Shown here: positions 8,133-15,518 of the stretch, piece by piece | Layout: every line of letters begins with the position of its first letter | How positions within the stretch are numbered: the stretch's first letter is position 1 | Notes under the pieces: generated by a model | Seen by the model: only the letters and a program-made list of their open reading frames with translations | Databases searched by the model: none | What the model was told of the DNA's origin: nothing | Program-made: the position numbers and the translations under genes | From: Candidatus Coatesiibacteriota bacterium | Lineage (GTDB): Bacteria > JAFGND01 | Reading direction: 5' to 3' | DNA: 26,197 nt | NCBI GenBank assembly: GCA_016927185.1 | Contig: JAFGND010000011.1 | Coordinates: 1 to 26,197 of the forward strand

Positions 8133-9772
8133 TATTCTGTCCATTTTTCAAAAACAATTGTCACTAATGTTCCCTTTTCTTCCTCACTTTGAATGCTTAT
8201 CTGACCATTATTCATGGAAACAAGCTGTTTTACTATGGTCAACCCGAGACCCACCCCTCCCTTTTTCTTGCTGAAAAATGGATCAAAAACCTGATTGATA
8301 TTGCTCTTCTTAATACCTTTCCCATTATCTTGAAAAAATAACTTAACTTGTGGATGATGATCTATGGAAGATATCCTTATATATCCATTATCATTCAGTG
8401 ATTCAAGTGCATTTCTCAATACATTTATACAAATCTGGTGAAAATGATTATTATCTATCCTTATTATTGTATTCTCAGGGATATCAATGTCGATTCTTTT
8501 GTCTTTTAATATGGACTTATCCTGTTTGAACAAATTCACTATTTCATTTATCTCTGCATTGATATCAAGCGGAACAAACTCAGGTTGAGGAATTTTCGTA
8601 AGATCCAGAAAATCTTCTATAATCAAGTTGAGTCTGTCTGTCTCTTTCATGATAAGGCTTTCCAGCTGTTGCCTGTCTGCATTGTCTATCTTTGATTTAG
8701 ATAACATCTGCACGCTTCCACTTATTGCTGCAAGAGGATTTCTTATTTCATGGGCAATTCCTGCAGCGATAGTTCCCATAAAAGCCAGTTTCTCCTTATC
8801 ATTAACCTGCTGTTCCAGTTTCTTGACATTTGTCAGATTCTGGAATACTATTATCATTAACTCCTCCCCAGATGGGGCTACTTGAAGAGTGGTGTTCAAT
8901 CCAAGTATTTCATTGTTTTCCAAAGATATTTCCAGTCTATCAGTTCTGATTGCATGATTCTTGAGAATTTTCCTAAGTTCGATTATAAAATTATTGATGT
9001 TCTCTAATTCAATTTCATTGATATTCTTTCCAGTTATTTTATCTTCGCTAAATCCAAGATGCTTCAAACCTGATTGGTTTATGAAAGCTATATTACCATT
9101 AAGCTCAAGGGTAATCACTCCACTATGCATGCTGTTAAGAACATTCCTCATTCTTTCACTGCTCAGCTTTCTCTGTTCCTGATAGTCTTTCAGCTTCTCT
9201 GATAAATAGCCAGCACTGAAAGCTGTAAGATAGAAAAACAATGAAAACAAGTAGCCTCTGTAAAAAACATCTGCTATTGGTATCAAACCTGTCCCCTCTG
9301 CTGAAAACAAAGGAGTTACATAATGATAATACTCACTCAGCATTATTCCCCAGAAAGCCATTGTTGCCCATGTAGCAGCGAGAAGAGCTCCTCTTAAATA
9401 AAGCATTATGGAATTTGTTACAATCAAGGGGAAATACAATAATATAAGATTACTGTTGAATCCTCCTGTAAGATAAATAATACCTGTGCAGAAAAGAGTA
9501 TCATACAGTCCCTGGGAATAGAGGAAAAGAGCTCTTGACTTGCCAGAACTCCACCAGTAAAGAAATACCCCACTAGTTAACAGAATAAGCAACATGAACA
9601 TGCCATAGTACTTGACAAGCACTTTTACACCTGACTGGTCAAGCACGAATATAGAAGTTCCAAGAATTCCAACAAGAATCAATGCCCTGAAAATAAGTAT
9701 CCATCTTATTGAAAGATTTTCTTCACTTCCAAGATCAGATAGTGATAATGGTATTCTATTTTTCTGAAACAT
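8132..9772 (-). CDS. Membrane sensor histidine kinase, PilS-like (6TM-PAS-HisKA-HATPase)
   Basis: This 546-residue two-component sensor has about six membrane segments in residues 22-190. TGGFNSNLILLY near 102-113 resembles the TGG-xx-SPF motif of PilS-type sensors. A PAS domain follows (about 205-320; MHSGVITLELNG). The HisKA motif is GIAHEIRNPLAA with the phospho-acceptor His near residue 340. The ATPase domain shows the N box NVLRNALESL, DNGKGI and GVGLGLTIVKQL. PilS controls pilin genes through the sigma-54 regulator PilR, but no response regulator lies next to this kinase here. The partner and signal are therefore unknown. The gene overlaps the UDG-like gene by 17 bases and nadK by 1 base, which argues for co-expression with these housekeeping genes. 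Confidence 0.9.
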   Translation of the reverse strand: MFQKNRIPLSLSDLGSEENLSIRWILIFRALILVGILGTSIFVLDQSGVKVLVKYYGMFMLLILLTSGVFLYWWSSGKSRALFLYSQGLYDTLFCTGIIYLTGGFNSNLILLYFPLIVTNSIMLYLRGALLAATWATMAFWGIMLSEYYHYVTPLFSAEGTGLIPIADVFYRGYLFSLFFYLTAFSAGYLSEKLKDYQEQRKLSSERMRNVLNSMHSGVITLELNGNIAFINQSGLKHLGFSEDKITGKNINEIELENINNFIIELRKILKNHAIRTDRLEISLENNEILGLNTTLQVAPSGEELMIIVFQNLTNVKKLEQQVNDKEKLAFMGTIAAGIAHEIRNPLAAISGSVQMLSKSKIDNADRQQLESLIMKETDRLNLIIEDFLDLTKIPQPEFVPLDINAEINEIVNLFKQDKSILKDKRIDIDIPENTIIRIDNNHFHQICINVLRNALESLNDNGYIRISSIDHHPQVKLFFQDNGKGIKKSNINQVFDPFFSKKKGGVGLGLTIVKQLVSMNNGQISIQSEEEKGTLVTIVFEKWTE

Positions 9773-10388
9773 ACCAGGACATTACTTTCTGCAAATCTTC
9801 CCAGGCAGACTTTTTTAATCTTGGAACATTCAACAGATTTAACAATGAATATGTTGCTTGCACCGGCTTATTTTCATACTCATGCATCACGTTTCTCAAA
9901 GAACCCATAGTTGCATCTATTTTTAATAAGGCTTTGGCTGGAATATCTCCAAGCAATAAGAGAAATCCTGGTGATATTGCTTTTATTTCTTCCTCAAGAA
10001 TTGGTGTACAGAAATCTATATCTTCTTTGGTTGGTTTTTCTTCTGAATAGCATTTAATTGTATAAGTCAAATAAATATCAGTTAAAGGTATTTTCATGGC
10101 ATCAATCATTTTATAAAGAAGATCTCCTTGTTTACCCGAGAATATCTTATTATTCTCATGATCCTCTTTCTCAGGAGTTTCAGCTATTATCATTAAAGCT
10201 GAATTCACTTTCCCTATTCCTTTCAGGATTCTCCCAGTGCCATGTCTTCTGCATATGGAACAATCCCTTGCTTTTTCGATTATTTTCGGGATACTTAGCT
10301 CCGGAAGCCCTTTGGGGAGATAGACCTTATTCTCCCCAAACTCTCTTCTTAACTCAAGATATTTTATTATTGCATTACGAAGTGGCAA
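9756..10388 (-). CDS. Family 4-like uracil-DNA glycosylase fold, Fe-S protein with altered catalytic motifs
   Basis: The fold matches type 4 (Fe-S) uracil-DNA glycosylases. A CSIC pair is at residues 43-46, a second Cys pair at 113 and 127, and FSGKQGDLL replaces the usual FVGRAGQLL. IKC and a C-terminal AWEDLQ complete the pattern. The four cluster cysteines are all present, but the catalytic motifs are not. GEAPGxxED reads AETPEKED (69-76), the Asn of the xxNVVKC block is Tyr, and the HPxALL motif reads YSLLNLL (180-186). Activity on uracil is therefore doubtful. Start: an in-frame TTG at 10388 has AGGGA in front and overlaps the upstream gene by only 14 bases. An ATG at 10445 would add 19 residues and a 71-base overlap. 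The fold call is strong, the function uncertain. Confidence 0.8.
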   Translation of the reverse strand: MPLRNAIIKYLELRREFGENKVYLPKGLPELSIPKIIEKARDCSICRRHGTGRILKGIGKVNSALMIIAETPEKEDHENNKIFSGKQGDLLYKMIDAMKIPLTDIYLTYTIKCYSEEKPTKEDIDFCTPILEEEIKAISPGFLLLLGDIPAKALLKIDATMGSLRNVMHEYENKPVQATYSLLNLLNVPRLKKSAWEDLQKVMSWYVSEK

Positions 10389-11478
10389 CTTTTCCCTGCC
10401 TGTACTGAGTAATAAATTCCTCAGTAAACTCCATTGCCTTATCATCCCTGAATTGCTCCGGAGGTGATTTCATGAAATATGAGGAGGGAGCTACCAAAGC
10501 ACCTTTCAACTTGTTATCAAGAGCTAATTTTGCACATCTTACTGCATCAATAATAACTCCAGCACTATTTGGTGAATCCCAGACTTCTAGCTTAAGTTCT
10601 ATATTTAATGGTACATCTCCAAAGCTTTTTCCCTCAAGACGAATATAAGCCCATTTTCTATCTTCCAGCCAGGGAACAAAATCAGAAGGGCCAATATAAA
10701 CATTTTTTTCTGGAATCTCATAATTAATGAGGCTAGTGACTGCACCAGTTTTAGATATCTTTTTGCTTTGAAGCCTGCTTCTTTCCAGCATATTCAAAAA
10801 GTCAGTATTGCCACCAACATTAAGCTGGCATGTTTTTTCAAGTCTTACTCCACGCATGTTAAAAAGCGTTGTCAAGAATCTATGCAATATAGTTGCTCCA
10901 ACCTGGCTTTTAATATCGTCTCCGATTACTGGAAGTCCAGCTCTCTTGAAACGTTCTTGCCAGTATGATTCTTTTGCTATGAAAACAGGAATAGCATTCA
11001 CGAAAGCACATCCCGCATTGAGAACTTGCTCAACATACCATTTCGTGGCAGTTTCTGAACCAACAGGAAGATAATTAATTACTACATCAGTTTTTGTATC
11101 CTGTAGTAGTTCAACAATATTATCAGTAGGACCAGGTGCTTTCCTTATTACATCTTTTAAATATTGTCCTATTCCGTCATGTGTCATTCCCCGCGCAACA
11201 TTAACTTTTAGTTTGGGAACATCACAAAACTTATATGTACAATTAGGATCAGCGTAAATTGCTTCAGATAAATCCTTTCCCACCTTCGTCTGGTTTATAT
11301 CTATAGCTGCAGAGAATTCTATATCGCTTATATGATATCCTCCCAGATTGACATGCATTAGCCCTGGAATTAAATCTTCATCTAATGCATTCTTATAGTA
11401 TTCGACTCCCTGTACTAAACTTGAAGCGCAGTTACCTACTCCAATAATAGCAACACGTACTTTTTTGCGCTTACTCAT
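10375..11478 (-). CDS. ino1: Myo-inositol-1-phosphate synthase (bacterial/actinobacterial type)
   Basis: The enzyme converts glucose 6-phosphate to inositol 1-phosphate through an NAD-dependent oxidation, aldol cyclisation and reduction in the cytoplasm. The 367-residue protein opens with the Rossmann motif [13 protein letters not shown] (residues 9-21). It carries the highly conserved blocks [30 protein letters not shown] and [10 protein letters not shown], all very close to the mycobacterial Ino1 type. Length is normal for that short class. A strong ribosome binding site (AGGAGGG) precedes the ATG. It overlaps the small membrane protein gene by 8 bases. In the same run, about 5 kb upstream, are a nucleotidyltransferase and a CDP-alcohol transferase that could use its product, as in di-inositol-phosphate or inositol lipid synthesis. 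Confidence 0.93.
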   Translation of the reverse strand: MSKRKKVRVAIIGVGNCASSLVQGVEYYKNALDEDLIPGLMHVNLGGYHISDIEFSAAIDINQTKVGKDLSEAIYADPNCTYKFCDVPKLKVNVARGMTHDGIGQYLKDVIRKAPGPTDNIVELLQDTKTDVVINYLPVGSETATKWYVEQVLNAGCAFVNAIPVFIAKESYWQERFKRAGLPVIGDDIKSQVGATILHRFLTTLFNMRGVRLEKTCQLNVGGNTDFLNMLERSRLQSKKISKTGAVTSLINYEIPEKNVYIGPSDFVPWLEDRKWAYIRLEGKSFGDVPLNIELKLEVWDSPNSAGVIIDAVRCAKLALDNKLKGALVAPSSYFMKSPPEQFRDDKAMEFTEEFITQYRQGKVATS

Positions 11479-11824
11479 TTAATCCCTCCTTTTTTACATC
11501 AGATGTTTTATTTATTATTTCCTTGAGTTTGCAGACTTCATAATCAAGTAATGCAGTCTGTTTTATCAATGAACCAAGAGTAATAATAAAAAAACCTAGA
11601 ACAATCCCGAAACAACTGATAGCTAGTCCAACATTTAGCATTTTGCTGTCATATTTGACAACTACTTTCTGCACTTCAATACCTTGCTTGAGACTTCTTT
11701 CCACTTCTTCAGATCTTGCTATCTTATAGATGAAAAATAATCCTCCAGCAAATATCAGAAGAGCTATCAAGTAACCAAAACACATAACAATATAACTTTT
11801 CAATAATTTTGATTTAAGATGCAT
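11471..11824 (-). CDS. Small two-helix membrane protein, unknown function
   Basis: This 117-residue protein has two clear transmembrane helices, at about residues 10-35 and 61-88. A loop of about 25 residues between them has a charged first half and then [11 protein letters not shown]. The short tail after helix 2 is charged and helical. No family is recognised. I set the start at the ATG at 11824 because AAGGAAG lies 6 bases upstream and this leaves only an 11-base overlap with the lipoprotein gene. A longer in-frame reading from 11923 would overlap that gene by 110 bases and is unlikely. It follows two lipoprotein genes in the same operon, so the three may form an envelope-associated group, but no function can be assigned. 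Confidence 0.75.
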   Translation of the reverse strand: MHLKSKLLKSYIVMCFGYLIALLIFAGGLFFIYKIARSEEVERSLKQGIEVQKVVVKYDSKMLNVGLAISCFGIVLGFFIITLGSLIKQTALLDYEVCKLKEIINKTSDVKKEGLNE

Positions 11825-12563
11825 TTTTATCTTCCTTATCTTCCACAAGTTCATATTCAAAACACTGATTATCACCAGAAATAGTAAAACCAACCAATCT
11901 GTAAGGTGACGGTTCTTCAACATAAAAAACCCAAATTGCCGAGTCAGTTCTAAGTTCGATTTTTCTCACCACATATTCCTTGTTGCTTAAAGTCAATTTA
12001 AAGTTTCTGCTGACTTCCACCAGTTCCCCATCAATCTTTGTAATATTCTCTGGCAATACTATTGTCAGCTTCTTTTTCTTGCCTTTCCAGTATCTTACTA
12101 TAAAAGGAATTGAGCCTTTGTCAATAATAATACTCTTTCCCAGAAATATATCTTCCTTTCTTAACTTTCCTATGCTATCACCCAATTGCAAATTTATCTT
12201 TACTTTGCCATCAAGATAATAGGCTTCAGAACATAGCACTCTCTTCCCCTGTCTGGATATATTACACATGCTTCGTAATGGTGGATTACTTACTGAAGGG
12301 TTGAAAAAAACCCTCCTTATATCTTTAATTCCCTGAATTGTTGTAACACTCTCATAAACCATATCATTAGGTGCTTCTGAGACTTCAGATAAAATCTTGC
12401 AGGTAAACAATCCCACTGTCGAATTATTATATTTTATCCTGTAATTATAAACCTTGTCATTTTCCCAAATAAACATTGCAAATTCAGAGTTGTCTCTTTT
12501 CTCCTTATTCCTGCAAGATAGAACAAGTACTAGAAAAAATAGTGTTAGTATCTTTTTATTCAT
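11814..12563 (-). CDS. Predicted lipoprotein, possibly DUF3108-like
   Basis: The 249-residue protein has a lipoprotein signal: MNKK, a hydrophobic core and the lipobox LVLSC with the lipidated Cys at residue 17. The mature part is rich in beta-strand patterns with no membrane helix, so it should be a periplasm-facing lipoprotein. The early stretch KVYNYRIKYNNSTVGLF resembles the opening of DUF3108-type proteins (Y-x-[IV]-x-[YW]-x-[GN]-xxVG), but this is a weak similarity and I do not claim the family. It overlaps the DJ-1 lipoprotein gene by 8 bases and the small membrane protein gene by 11 bases. The product is clearly exported and lipidated; the role is unknown. Confidence 0.8.
   Translation of the reverse strand: MNKKILTLFFLVLVLSCRNKEKRDNSEFAMFIWENDKVYNYRIKYNNSTVGLFTCKILSEVSEAPNDMVYESVTTIQGIKDIRRVFFNPSVSNPPLRSMCNISRQGKRVLCSEAYYLDGKVKINLQLGDSIGKLRKEDIFLGKSIIIDKGSIPFIVRYWKGKKKKLTIVLPENITKIDGELVEVSRNFKLTLSNKEYVVRKIELRTDSAIWVFYVEEPSPYRLVGFTISGDNQCFEYELVEDKEDKNAS
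11831..11837 (-). promoter_or_regulatory. Ribosome binding site deciding the start of the small membrane protein
   Basis: AAGGAAG on the minus strand lies 6 bases before the ATG at 11824, inside the end of the upstream lipoprotein gene. It is the main reason to reject the longer open frame from 11923. Confidence 0.65.
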
Positions 12564-13215
12564 TCTCTCTTGCTTGTTCTGATTTCTTTCCGCTTATCAT
12601 TTCTACAATTTTAAAAGAAAAAAGAAGTGCTGCTTTTGGACCATTTCCTGTTATTATTTTTGCATCATTGTCAATCTCTACTTTATGATTAGAAACTTTA
12701 ACACCCATTTCCTTTAGGTTTTCAGCAATGGACGGAAAACAAGTGGCTTGCTTACCAATAAGAATTCCTGCTTGAGCAAGTATCATAGGTGATAGACAGA
12801 TTGCTGCTATCCATTTTTTCTTCTCATGAGCATCATTCAACAATTTATGCAAATTCTTGTCTTCAAAATGCTTGGTTGTTCCTGAACCTCCAATCAAAAT
12901 TATTACATCCCAGTCATCAATCGAGATTCTCTCCCAGGAAAGATCAGAAGTCACCCACATTCCTTCCATACCCTTGATATTGAGAGCAGATATTCTTGAA
13001 GCAACTTTTAGCAATGCTCCCTGCTCTTCCATAGTTGTCTTTACAGTAGAAAACTCAGTTTCATTGAAGTTCTCTTCAGGTATTATCATCAGCATTTTCT
13101 TGCCTATCAGTAGTTTCTCCGGTTTCTTTGATAGTGCTTGATCCTTCTTTTCTTTCTTGCTTCCACACGAAATAATGAGAATTATCAAAATCCCAATAAA
13201 TAATAATGGTTTCAA
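12556..13215 (-). CDS. Lipoprotein with a DJ-1/PfpI domain
   Basis: A signal peptide of about 16 residues ends in the lipobox LIISC with Cys17. A DJ-1/PfpI domain of about 170 residues follows. The nucleophile-elbow Cys is in AAICLSPMILA (Cys140). The domain also shows IIPEENFNETEF, DVIILIGGSG and TGNGPKAALLF, all in the expected order. PfpI-type proteases have His right after the Cys; here it is Leu, so protease activity is not indicated. DJ-1-like chaperone, glyoxalase or redox functions are possible. The start is a TTG at 13215, 11 bases after the IorB-like gene. No in-frame ATG exists that keeps the signal peptide. Membrane anchoring of a normally cytoplasmic domain is unusual. Confidence 0.82.
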   Translation of the reverse strand: MKPLLFIGILIILIISCGSKKEKKDQALSKKPEKLLIGKKMLMIIPEENFNETEFSTVKTTMEEQGALLKVASRISALNIKGMEGMWVTSDLSWERISIDDWDVIILIGGSGTTKHFEDKNLHKLLNDAHEKKKWIAAICLSPMILAQAGILIGKQATCFPSIAENLKEMGVKVSNHKVEIDNDAKIITGNGPKAALLFSFKIVEMISGKKSEQARENE

Positions 13216-13226
13216 CCTATCATGTT

Positions 13227-13808
13227 TTAAGTATTTGATAATAACCCCCTTTTAAAAGCATTCAAATTTAATTCCAGTATCTTTGCAGGCACTAATTCCC
13301 TTATTACCTCTTCCCATATACTTATTTCGAAAGGCAGTTTTGAAGCAAGTGTTCCAAGTAATACTATGTTTACAGCTTTTGCATTACCAAGCTCTTTGGC
13401 AATATCAAATGCATTTACAACAATAGTATTATAGCCTTTTTCCTTCAGTTTTTCATGAACATCTTGAGGATATTCTTCTTTTCCGATTGTAACAGGCAAT
13501 GGATCAATCTGCTGCTTATTTACTATAATTAATCCATCTTTTGACAGATAATGTGCCCATCTCAATGATTCCATGAGTTCAAAGCTCAGTATATAATCAG
13601 CTTCGCCCTCATTTATCAAGGAAGAATATACCTTCTTTCCTGCTCTTACATGACTGGAGACACTTCCGCCTCTTTGTGCCATACCATGAACCTCGCTTTT
13701 CTTGACATCAAGACCAGCTTTTATGAATACCTCGCTTAGTACTTCGCTTGCAAGAAGAATCCCCTGTCCTCCTACTCCAACAATCAGTACATTAGTAATT
13801 TTATCCAT
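13227..13808 (-). CDS. IorB-like gamma-type subunit of a 2-oxoacid:ferredoxin oxidoreductase
   Basis: This 193-residue protein of the pyruvate/ketoisovalerate oxidoreductase gamma family is closest by motif to indolepyruvate:ferredoxin oxidoreductase subunit beta (IorB). GVGGQGILLASEVL is at residues 11-24 and SEVHGMAQRGGSV at 38-50. IorB works with the TPP- and Fe-S-containing IorA to oxidise aryl pyruvates from amino-acid breakdown and reduce ferredoxin. IorA is usually the adjacent gene but is absent here. The neighbour is a deoxyhypusine-synthase-like gene overlapping by 8 bases. The ATG at 13808 is chosen over the one at 13820 because GGAGGG sits 4 bases upstream. It may pair with an IorA encoded elsewhere, or have taken a different partner. 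Confidence 0.88.
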   Translation of the reverse strand: MDKITNVLIVGVGGQGILLASEVLSEVFIKAGLDVKKSEVHGMAQRGGSVSSHVRAGKKVYSSLINEGEADYILSFELMESLRWAHYLSKDGLIIVNKQQIDPLPVTIGKEEYPQDVHEKLKEKGYNTIVVNAFDIAKELGNAKAVNIVLLGTLASKLPFEISIWEEVIRELVPAKILELNLNAFKRGLLSNT

Positions 13809-14760
13809 TATACCCTCCATCCTTGTTTCCAGCTTTCACTTCATTCAAAATACCCATTCTGAGTAAAGGAAGCATTATTTCATGATGACCTGTTATTGAA
13901 TACCCTTCTCCAGATGAGAAAGTGGGTCTATTTACTATGTTAGTATTCGGTCTGTAATGCTGAATCATATCAAAATTCACCGCAGTAAAATCCTCCACTT
14001 TATACCCAAGATTCCTAGCCACAGTCAATGCTTTGAGAAAAACCTCTGGTAATATAACTGCTGATCCAATATTTACTATAACTCCATGCGACAGCAAGCT
14101 TATAATTTTTGCAAGCTTTTTAAAATCCACTGTACTAGCTTCCCCAACACTTGCTCCATTGAAGCACGGATGCTGATGAATGATATCTGTCCCAATAGCT
14201 ATATGAACTGTAAGCGGAATATCCATTTCTGCAACGGCTGATAAAAGACTTACTCCAGAATAAGAAGGTGGATTTTCCCTGAAGAGTTTCTTGATAGACT
14301 CTCCATATCCTGATTCGCAATTCCTCTTTACTGCGCCATTTATCATTTCTGCTGTCTCTTTCGCCATTCCGAATGTTCCCTTTTCAAGTCCTTCCTGTAC
14401 ATCTTCAGATGTTCTGGCAAAATATGCAAGCTCAACATCATGAATTATTACGCTTCCATTTACTGCAACAGCATTTATAATTCCCTTTTTTATCAGATCA
14501 GCAATTATCAATCCACAACCTGTTTTTATTACATGCCCTCCGAACAGAAATAAAACCTTCTTCTGCGTATTATATGCTGTGGCTATTCTTCTGCATACAG
14601 TTTTAAGCGATTTCGCAGCAAGGATATCTGGCAGGGAGTTCCAGAAATCCGTAAAAGTCCCTGATTCACGCAATTCAGGAAATGAGGAAATATCCACTTT
14701 TCTTTCCATTTCATTTATAGAAAAAGTATTAATCTTGCTTAAATCAATCTGATCACTCAT
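13801..14760 (-). CDS. Deoxyhypusine-synthase-like protein, function unknown
   Basis: This 319-residue soluble protein has features of the deoxyhypusine synthase (DHS) fold. A glycine-rich GGHVIKTG is at residues 74-81. GTDIIHQHPCFNGASVGEAS is at 190-209, followed by DFKKLAKI, which parallels the DHS stretch around its substrate-binding GxDSGARPDEA and catalytic Lys. VNIGSAVILPEVFLKAL matches the DHS strand-helix near its C-terminus. Bacteria lack eIF5A, so the substrate is unlikely to be that protein; spermidine or homospermidine chemistry, or something else using NAD, is possible. The start is the ATG at 14760, with GGGAG 8 bases upstream. It sits 5 bases after surE and overlaps the IorB-like gene by 8 bases. 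The family assignment is by motif reading only. Confidence 0.7.
   Translation of the reverse strand: MSDQIDLSKINTFSINEMERKVDISSFPELRESGTFTDFWNSLPDILAAKSLKTVCRRIATAYNTQKKVLFLFGGHVIKTGCGLIIADLIKKGIINAVAVNGSVIIHDVELAYFARTSEDVQEGLEKGTFGMAKETAEMINGAVKRNCESGYGESIKKLFRENPPSYSGVSLLSAVAEMDIPLTVHIAIGTDIIHQHPCFNGASVGEASTVDFKKLAKIISLLSHGVIVNIGSAVILPEVFLKALTVARNLGYKVEDFTAVNFDMIQHYRPNTNIVNRPTFSSGEGYSITGHHEIMLPLLRMGILNEVKAGNKDGGYNG
13813..13818 (-). promoter_or_regulatory. Ribosome binding site deciding the IorB-like start
   Basis: GGAGGG on the minus strand, 4 bases before the ATG at 13808. It lies right behind an upstream in-frame ATG (13820), so that codon cannot use it. Confidence 0.65.
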
Positions 14761-14765
14761 TAAAA

Positions 14766-15518
14766 TCACTCCCAAATCCTTTTCAGATCGTCTATTGCCT
14801 TGTGATATGTAAGATCATAGGTCAACGGGCAAAGAGTGGCATAATTCCTGCAAAGATTTACATCTTCGGTATTCTCATCATTATCAACGATAAGCTCTCC
14901 ATCCAGCCAGAAAAATGTCCTTCCTCTTGGATCCTCCTGTTCCTTCAGCTTTTCCTTGAATCTTGTCAATCCCTGCTTTACAATTTTTATCCCCTCTATC
15001 TTATCTGTGGGAGGGAAATTAAGATTAAGTAGATAATCAACATTTTTCTCTTTTACCCACCATTCAGTGACTTTTCTTATTACCGGGTAAAAAGGATCAT
15101 AATCTTTCCAGTAAAAAGATGAACAACTAACTGCCAGTGATGGAATCCCTTCAAACAATCCTTCATATGCAGCTGCTACTGTTCCAGAATATAGTATATT
15201 GAATCCAGTATTTGCTCCCTGATTGATTCCACTTATAACCATATCTGGCAAGTCTTTCTTGAGAAGATACTGCAAAGCCATTTTAACACAATCTGCAGGA
15301 GTTCCTTCTATTCCTACGAATACACCATTTTGGTTGTCAGTATGCATTTGTTGCATTCTTATTGGCCTATTCGTTGTAATTCCATGACTGACTGCACTCA
15401 TTTCAAGTAATGGAGCAACAATACTGATTTTATAATCATGATTCTTAAAACACCTCTGCAAAGATTTAAGTCCTCTAGCTGTTATTCCGTCATCATTTGT
15501 CAATAAAAGATGCTTCAT
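14766..15518 (-). CDS. surE: 5'-nucleotidase SurE
   Basis: SurE is a metal-dependent phosphatase that removes phosphate from nucleoside 5'- or 3'-monophosphates and short polyphosphates in the cytoplasm. The N-terminal TNDDG (Asp9, Asp10), Ser41 in EMSAVSHGIT and SGINQGAN (96-103, Asn99) are the four metal-binding positions of the family. EGTPADCV and YSGTVAAAYEG also match. Length of 250 residues is standard. The ATG overlaps the TGA of the dehydrogenase gene as ATGA, so it is translationally coupled to it. The assignment is firm. The link to its envelope-related neighbours is unclear. Confidence 0.95.
   Translation of the reverse strand: MKHLLLTNDDGITARGLKSLQRCFKNHDYKISIVAPLLEMSAVSHGITTNRPIRMQQMHTDNQNGVFVGIEGTPADCVKMALQYLLKKDLPDMVISGINQGANTGFNILYSGTVAAAYEGLFEGIPSLAVSCSSFYWKDYDPFYPVIRKVTEWWVKEKNVDYLLNLNFPPTDKIEGIKIVKQGLTRFKEKLKEQEDPRGRTFFWLDGELIVDNDENTEDVNLCRNYATLCPLTYDLTYHKAIDDLKRIWE

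Noticed and set aside
10389-10445. Upstream ATG for the UDG-like gene
   Set aside because: It would overlap the inositol-phosphate synthase gene by 71 bases and adds no recognisable family sequence. The TTG at 10388 has AGGGA in front. The choice is not certain.
11825-11923. Longer N-terminus for the small membrane protein (start at 11923)
   Set aside because: It would overlap the lipoprotein gene by 110 bases, while a well-spaced AAGGAAG site supports the ATG at 11824.
14135-14320. 61-codon frame on the same strand inside the DHS-like gene
   Set aside because: It lies within a longer, motif-bearing gene and its translation has no coherent features.
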